Part shown: in pieces, positions 60,696-64,000 of the stretch
Position numbering within the stretch: position 1 is the stretch's first letter
How the letters are laid out: every line of letters begins with the position of its first letter
NCBI RefSeq assembly: GCF_900098745.1
Contig: NZ_FQTT01000001.1
Span: 248,001 to 312,000, forward strand
Direction of reading: 5' to 3'
DNA: 64,000 nucleotides
From: Actinomyces glycerinitolerans
GTDB taxonomy: Bacteria; Actinomycetota; Actinomycetes; Actinomycetales; Actinomycetaceae
Program-made: the position numbers and the translations under genes
Notes under the pieces: model-generated
Told to the model about the DNA's origin: nothing
Seen by the model: the letters and a program-made list of their open reading frames with translations, nothing else
Database searches by the model: none

Positions 60696-60924
60696 TCACC
60701 CGCGGGCGTCAATCCGTGGCATGCCCGGTGCGAGCCCGGTAGCGTCTACGCGTTGCACGTTCAACACCGGGAAGTTGTTCTCGTCCGCACGTACACGAGA
60801 CCGTTTACCGGCACGTGCTTGTGCTGCTACACGCTGGCGGCGCCGGGAACTCCTTGACCCCGGTGATTCCGCCGTGGCGGGCGTGCCACAGCGTCTTGCG
60901 GGCCGTACTAACCAAGTCGCTCAT
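60696..60924 (-). pseudogene. Possible decayed small gene
   Basis: ATG at 60924 has AAGGA 6 nt upstream and reads MSDLVSTARKTLWHARHGG to a stop at 60805 (39 residues). The next frame stays open from there to 60696 with an Arg-rich stretch SRRRQRVAAQARAGKRSRVR, as if one frameshift had split an N-terminal gene segment. I do not recognise a family; chance is possible in GC-rich DNA. Confidence 0.25.
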
Positions 60925-60972
60925 GCGCGTCCTTCGCATCCACGAGTGCCGCGGCCGGCGGGGCACTGGCCT

Positions 60973-61032
60973 GCGGGTTGCGTACAGCCTAGACGATTAG
61001 CCGTCGGCCGCCCCACGCCTGCCGCAACCCGC
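60973..61032. repeat. 10-bp perfect inverted repeat
   Basis: GCGGGTTGCG (60973-60982) and CGCAACCCGC (61023-61032), 40 nt apart. It could form a hairpin ahead of the next operon or mark an old element end; no further support. Confidence 0.45.
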
Positions 61033-61186
61033 ACCTCACCGGGCCTTCGGCCGCGGAGCAGGCCGCGGGTCACAGAGCACGCAAGGGCACCTTAGAAAAC
61101 TCTCATCGTTGTCTCACCGTCGCCTTCTGGGCGGGCGGGAGTCTTCTTTATGAAGTCGCCACCGGGCGACCGGAAGGAATACTCCC

Positions 61187-62497
61187 ATGATCCGCCCACA
61201 GCATCTGACCCCGACCCTGACGGTGCCGCCACCACGGCCGGCCCCGGAGCCGCCGAGCCCGGCCATCCCCACTTCTACACGGGCCCTGGCCCGCCGGTCG
61301 GTGCCCCGCAACATCCGCGTCGTGCTCTACAGCCACGACGCCCAAGGCCTGGGTCACCTTCGCCGCAACCTCGCACTCGCCCACCAACTCGCCAACGAGC
61401 TGCCCGCGCTCACCGGCGCGTCGGTCACCGGCCTGCTGGTGGCCGGAGTGTCTCCCTCCCCCGGCTTCCCCCTGCCCGCCGGCTTCGACTGGCTGGTGCT
61501 GCCGGGCTTCACCAAGGGTGACAACGGATACCGCCCCCGCGGCCTGCGCGGCACCCCCGATTCCCTGGCCACGCTCCGCTCCGGGCTCGTCGCCAGCACA
61601 CTCCAGCGCTTCGCCCCGCACCTGGTGATCGTCGACCGCCACATCTACGGGGTGCGCAAGGAGTTGCGCGCACCACTGAAGCACCTGCGCGCCACCTCAC
61701 CCCAGACCCGGATCGTGCTGGGCCTGCGCGAGGTGCTGGACGCCCCCGAGGTCGCCGCAGCCGAATGGCGCAACCTGGACACCCCCGCCAACCTGCGGCG
61801 CCTGATCGACGAGGTCTGGGTGTACGGCGACCCCACCGTGCACAACCCCGTCACCACCGGCGAGGTCCCCATGTGCCTGCGCGACCGCGCCGTGTTCACC
61901 GGCTACCTGGCCAAGGGCCGCAGCCTGCTGGAGCGGGGCGTCCGGGCGCCTGAGGACCCGTTCGTCCTGACCACGGTCGGCGGCGGCTCCGACGGCCTCG
62001 AGCTGCTGCGCAGCGCCGTCCGCATGACCCCGCCCACCGGCCACCGGCACGTACTGGTCACCGGCCCACAGTTGGATGACGCCGGTTTCGACGCCGTGCA
62101 GGCGGCCGCCGGCCCGACCACCGAGGTGCACCGCTCCCTACCCGGGCTGAGCCGGTGGATCGAACGGGCCGCGGCGGTGATCGCCATGGGCGGCTACAAC
62201 ACCGCCTGCGAGATCCTGGCCACCTCCACCCCGGCCCTGATCGTCCCGCGTGAGCAACCGCGCCTGGAGCAGCTCATCCGCGCCCGCGCCCTCCAGGCGG
62301 TCGACGCCGTGGACGTCATGCGTACCACCGAGCTCACCCCCGAGGGACTCACCGCCTGGGCCGCCGGGGCCGTCACCCGGCGCATGCCCCGCACCGACTT
62401 GAACACCGACGGGCTGCCCGCCACCGCCCGCCGCGCCGCCGCCCTGCTGCGCGCACAACTGGCCACCACCCACGCACTACAGGAGATAGCCTCATGA
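61187..62497 (+). CDS. Predicted glycosyltransferase (COG4671/GT28-like)
   Basis: 436 residues. After a Pro-rich 40-residue N-terminus comes a MurG-like GT-B enzyme: RVVLYSHDAQGLGHLRRNLA (acceptor-domain HGxGH-like loop), FVLTTVGGGSDGLELLRS, and the donor signature AAVIAMGGYNTACEILATST followed by LIVPREQPRLEQLIRA. The family is annotated only as predicted glycosyltransferase. ATG 61187 has AAGGAA upstream, and the stop overlaps the next start (ATGA), so this opens a plus-strand operon. Confidence 0.86.
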   Translation: MIRPQHLTPTLTVPPPRPAPEPPSPAIPTSTRALARRSVPRNIRVVLYSHDAQGLGHLRRNLALAHQLANELPALTGASVTGLLVAGVSPSPGFPLPAGFDWLVLPGFTKGDNGYRPRGLRGTPDSLATLRSGLVASTLQRFAPHLVIVDRHIYGVRKELRAPLKHLRATSPQTRIVLGLREVLDAPEVAAAEWRNLDTPANLRRLIDEVWVYGDPTVHNPVTTGEVPMCLRDRAVFTGYLAKGRSLLERGVRAPEDPFVLTTVGGGSDGLELLRSAVRMTPPTGHRHVLVTGPQLDDAGFDAVQAAAGPTTEVHRSLPGLSRWIERAAAVIAMGGYNTACEILATSTPALIVPREQPRLEQLIRARALQAVDAVDVMRTTELTPEGLTAWAAGAVTRRMPRTDLNTDGLPATARRAAALLRAQLATTHALQEIAS

Positions 62498-63711
62498 CTC
62501 GCATCGGATACGTGCTCAAGGTCTACCCCCGCTTCTCGGAGACCTTCGTGGTCACCGAAATGCTCGCCCGCGAGGCGCTGGGCGACGACCTGACCATCTA
62601 CGCCCTGCGCCCCTCCACCGACTCCCGCTTCCACCCGGAGATCGCCCGCATCCGCGCCCAAGTCAACTGGGTGCCGCGCCCACGTCGAGCCATCGACATG
62701 TGGGAGCTGCTCGCGAACTCGGTGAACGAGCCGGACATGCGCACGCACCTGGCGGAGATCCTGCCGGCCGTGGCCGACCTGCCGGGCGACGAGGTCGCGC
62801 AGGGGGCGGCCCTGGCCCGCGCCGCCCGCGACGCCGGCATCACCCACCTGCACGCCCACTTCGCCTCCCTGGCGGGCCGCACCGCCTGGATCGCCTCCCA
62901 GCTGAGCGGCATCCCCTACACGGTCACCACCCACGCCAAGGACATCTACCACGAGTCGGTGGACCCGCTGTGGCTGCGCCGCATCTGCGCCGACGCCGAC
63001 CGGGTGATCGCCATCAGCCGCTACAACGAGCGCTACCTGCACTCGGTGCTCGCCGGCACCGGGGCGCGCATCGAGTTGCGCTACAACGCCCTCGAACTAG
63101 ATCGCTTCCCATTCCGCCCGCCCGCCCCCGCCGACGGCCCGCTGCACGTCGTAGCGGTCGGCCGGCTGGTGGCCAAGAAGGGCTTCGACGACCTCATCGA
63201 CGCCGTCGGCATCCTCACCAAGGCCGGCATTCCGGTCGTGGCTGACATCGCCGGCGAGGGCGAGGAACGCGACTGCCTGGCCGGGCAAATCACCGCTCTG
63301 GGACTGGGAGACCGAGTCAACCTGCTCGGGCCGCTCACCCAGGCGGAGGTGCGCGCCCTGCTGGGCCGCGCCCAGGTGTTTGCCGCGCCGAGCAAGCCCG
63401 CCGAGGACGGCAACATCGACGGCCTGCCCACGGTGGTGCTGGAGGCGATGGCCTGCGGCACGCCCGTGATCGCCACCGACGTCACCGGCCTACCAGAGGT
63501 CATCCGCGACGGCGACACCGGAATCCTGCTGCCGCACAGCGACCCGCAAGCACTCGCCCGGGCTCTGCGCGAGTTGGCCGAGGGCACCGTCGACGCCGCC
63601 CCGCTGGCCCGCAATGCCCGCGCCCTGATCGAGCGGGACTTCGACTCCCGCGCCCAGGCGGCCGTGCTGTCCGCCTGGGAGTCCACCCCCGAACTTCAGG
63701 AGGTTCACTGA
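62494..63711 (+). CDS. GT4 family glycosyltransferase (colanic acid WcaL/AmsK-like)
   Basis: 405 residues: IGYVLKVYPRFSETFVVTEM at the N-terminus, HLHAHFASLAGRTAWIASQL and YTVTTHAKDIYHE as in the WcaL/AmsK branch, donor domain HVVAVGRLVAKKGFDDLIDA and the GT4 motif EDGNIDGLPTVVLEAMACGT. It overlaps the previous gene by 4 nt and the next by 1 nt (TGATG). The branch transfers galactose or glucose in exopolysaccharide systems; here the sugar is unknown. Confidence 0.92.
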   Translation: MTRIGYVLKVYPRFSETFVVTEMLAREALGDDLTIYALRPSTDSRFHPEIARIRAQVNWVPRPRRAIDMWELLANSVNEPDMRTHLAEILPAVADLPGDEVAQGAALARAARDAGITHLHAHFASLAGRTAWIASQLSGIPYTVTTHAKDIYHESVDPLWLRRICADADRVIAISRYNERYLHSVLAGTGARIELRYNALELDRFPFRPPAPADGPLHVVAVGRLVAKKGFDDLIDAVGILTKAGIPVVADIAGEGEERDCLAGQITALGLGDRVNLLGPLTQAEVRALLGRAQVFAAPSKPAEDGNIDGLPTVVLEAMACGTPVIATDVTGLPEVIRDGDTGILLPHSDPQALARALRELAEGTVDAAPLARNARALIERDFDSRAQAAVLSAWESTPELQEVH

Positions 63712-64000
63712 TGCGTATCGCCTACATCTGCACCGACCCGGGCGTGCCGATCTTCGGCGCCAAGGGCGCCTCCGTCCACATTCAGGAGGTGGTGCGCGCC
63801 CTGCGCCGCGCCGGCCACGAGGTGACCGTCTACGCGGTGCGCCGCGGCAACCTGGTGCCCGCTGAGCTGGCCGACCTGCCCGTGCGCATCGTCCGGATCG
63901 ATGCGGCCGACGCCGCCGCCCGCGAGCGCGCCCAGGCCGAGGCCGCCGCCCTGCTCGCCCAGCAGGTGCGCGAGGACGGCGCGGACCTGGTCTACGAGCG
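63711..64000 (+). CDS. GT4 family glycosyltransferase, 3' end beyond window
   Basis: The first 96 residues are visible: MRIAYICTDPGVPIFGAKGA and VHIQEVVRALRRAGHEVTVY, the N-terminal acceptor domain of a GT4 enzyme with its glycine-rich GAKGAS loop. AGGAGG lies 7 nt before the ATG, which overlaps the preceding stop by one base. The open frame runs off the window end. Confidence 0.88.
   Translation, partial: MRIAYICTDPGVPIFGAKGASVHIQEVVRALRRAGHEVTVYAVRRGNLVPAELADLPVRIVRIDAADAAARERAQAEAAALLAQQVREDGADLVYE

Larger units (their letters stand above)
60602..61186. other. Intergenic region between cimA and glycosyltransferase operon
   Basis: 585 bp. It contains a weak operator-like site close to cimA, a doubtful decayed minus-strand frame (60696-60924), a 10-bp inverted repeat (60973-61032) and, at the right end, AAGGAA 8 nt before the ATG at 61187. 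No tRNA-like fold or clear promoter was recognised. Confidence 0.5.

Noticed and set aside
60815-61000. 61-residue plus-strand frame in the cimA upstream region
   Set aside because: No ribosome site and no recognisable domain; it overlaps the equally doubtful minus-strand frame.

Overview
The window is chromosomal DNA from a high-G+C Gram-positive bacterium. Nearly all reading frames are long and GC-biased, and many genes start at GTG immediately after a TAnnnT hexamer, which is the leaderless promoter style of Actinobacteria. LytR-CpsA-Psr (LCP) proteins, DUF6541-type membrane proteins and dense glycosyltransferase operons fit an Actinomyces-like organism. The genus is an inference.

Positions 1-33.7 kb hold a large cell-surface glycan locus. 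It starts with a lower-G+C block (1-8.3 kb): a two-domain glycosyltransferase cut by the window edge, a GT2 enzyme, a polytopic membrane protein, a GT4 enzyme and a Wzm/Wzt-type ABC-2 exporter. Next come a secreted N-acetylmuramoyl-L-alanine amidase with 45-residue C-terminal repeats and an isolated dTDP-glucose 4,6-dehydratase. From 28226 back to 11996 runs one tightly overlapping minus-strand operon: an MsbA-like ABC exporter, five glycosyltransferases, a UDP-sugar 6-dehydrogenase and three paralogous DUF6541 membrane proteins. A UDP-GlcNAc 2-epimerase diverges from it at 28339. A second minus-strand operon (33627 to 29537) encodes an acetyltransferase, aminotransferase, sugar oxidoreductase and glycosyltransferase. 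The dehydrogenase, oxidoreductase, aminotransferase, acetyltransferase and epimerase together match the five steps of the Wbp/Wlb route to UDP-2,3-diacetamido-mannuronic acid.

Positions 33.7-47 kb continue the envelope theme: a GT2/DUF2304 pair, a rhamnosyltransferase-like GT2, three LCP ligases, galE, a PIG-V-like membrane mannosyltransferase, a GtrA flippase-like protein and a DedA protein, with purE and purK in between. Between 34.8 and 35.7 kb lies a genomic scar: an IS5/IS427-like remnant with both terminal inverted repeats, a symmetric 19-bp repeat array inside it, and a decayed PIN toxin-antitoxin pair.

Positions 47-60.6 kb are branched-chain amino acid genes (ilvE, leuB, ilvBNC, a citramalate synthase) plus an AspT/YidE-family transporter. 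A shared upstream motif suggests common control by an IclR-type (LtbR/NdgR-like) regulator. Inserted between leuB and ilvC is a three-gene cassette of two paralogous AAA ATPases and a TOPRIM-like DUF4276 protein, which resembles an uncharacterised ATPase-nuclease defence system. From 61 kb to the end another glycosyltransferase operon begins and runs off the window.

Three intergenic arrays (about 35.0, 45.8 and 49.7 kb) share one design: direct repeats with a 19-20 bp period followed by inverted copies in exact dyad register. I see no tRNA, rRNA, CRISPR array or complete transposon.
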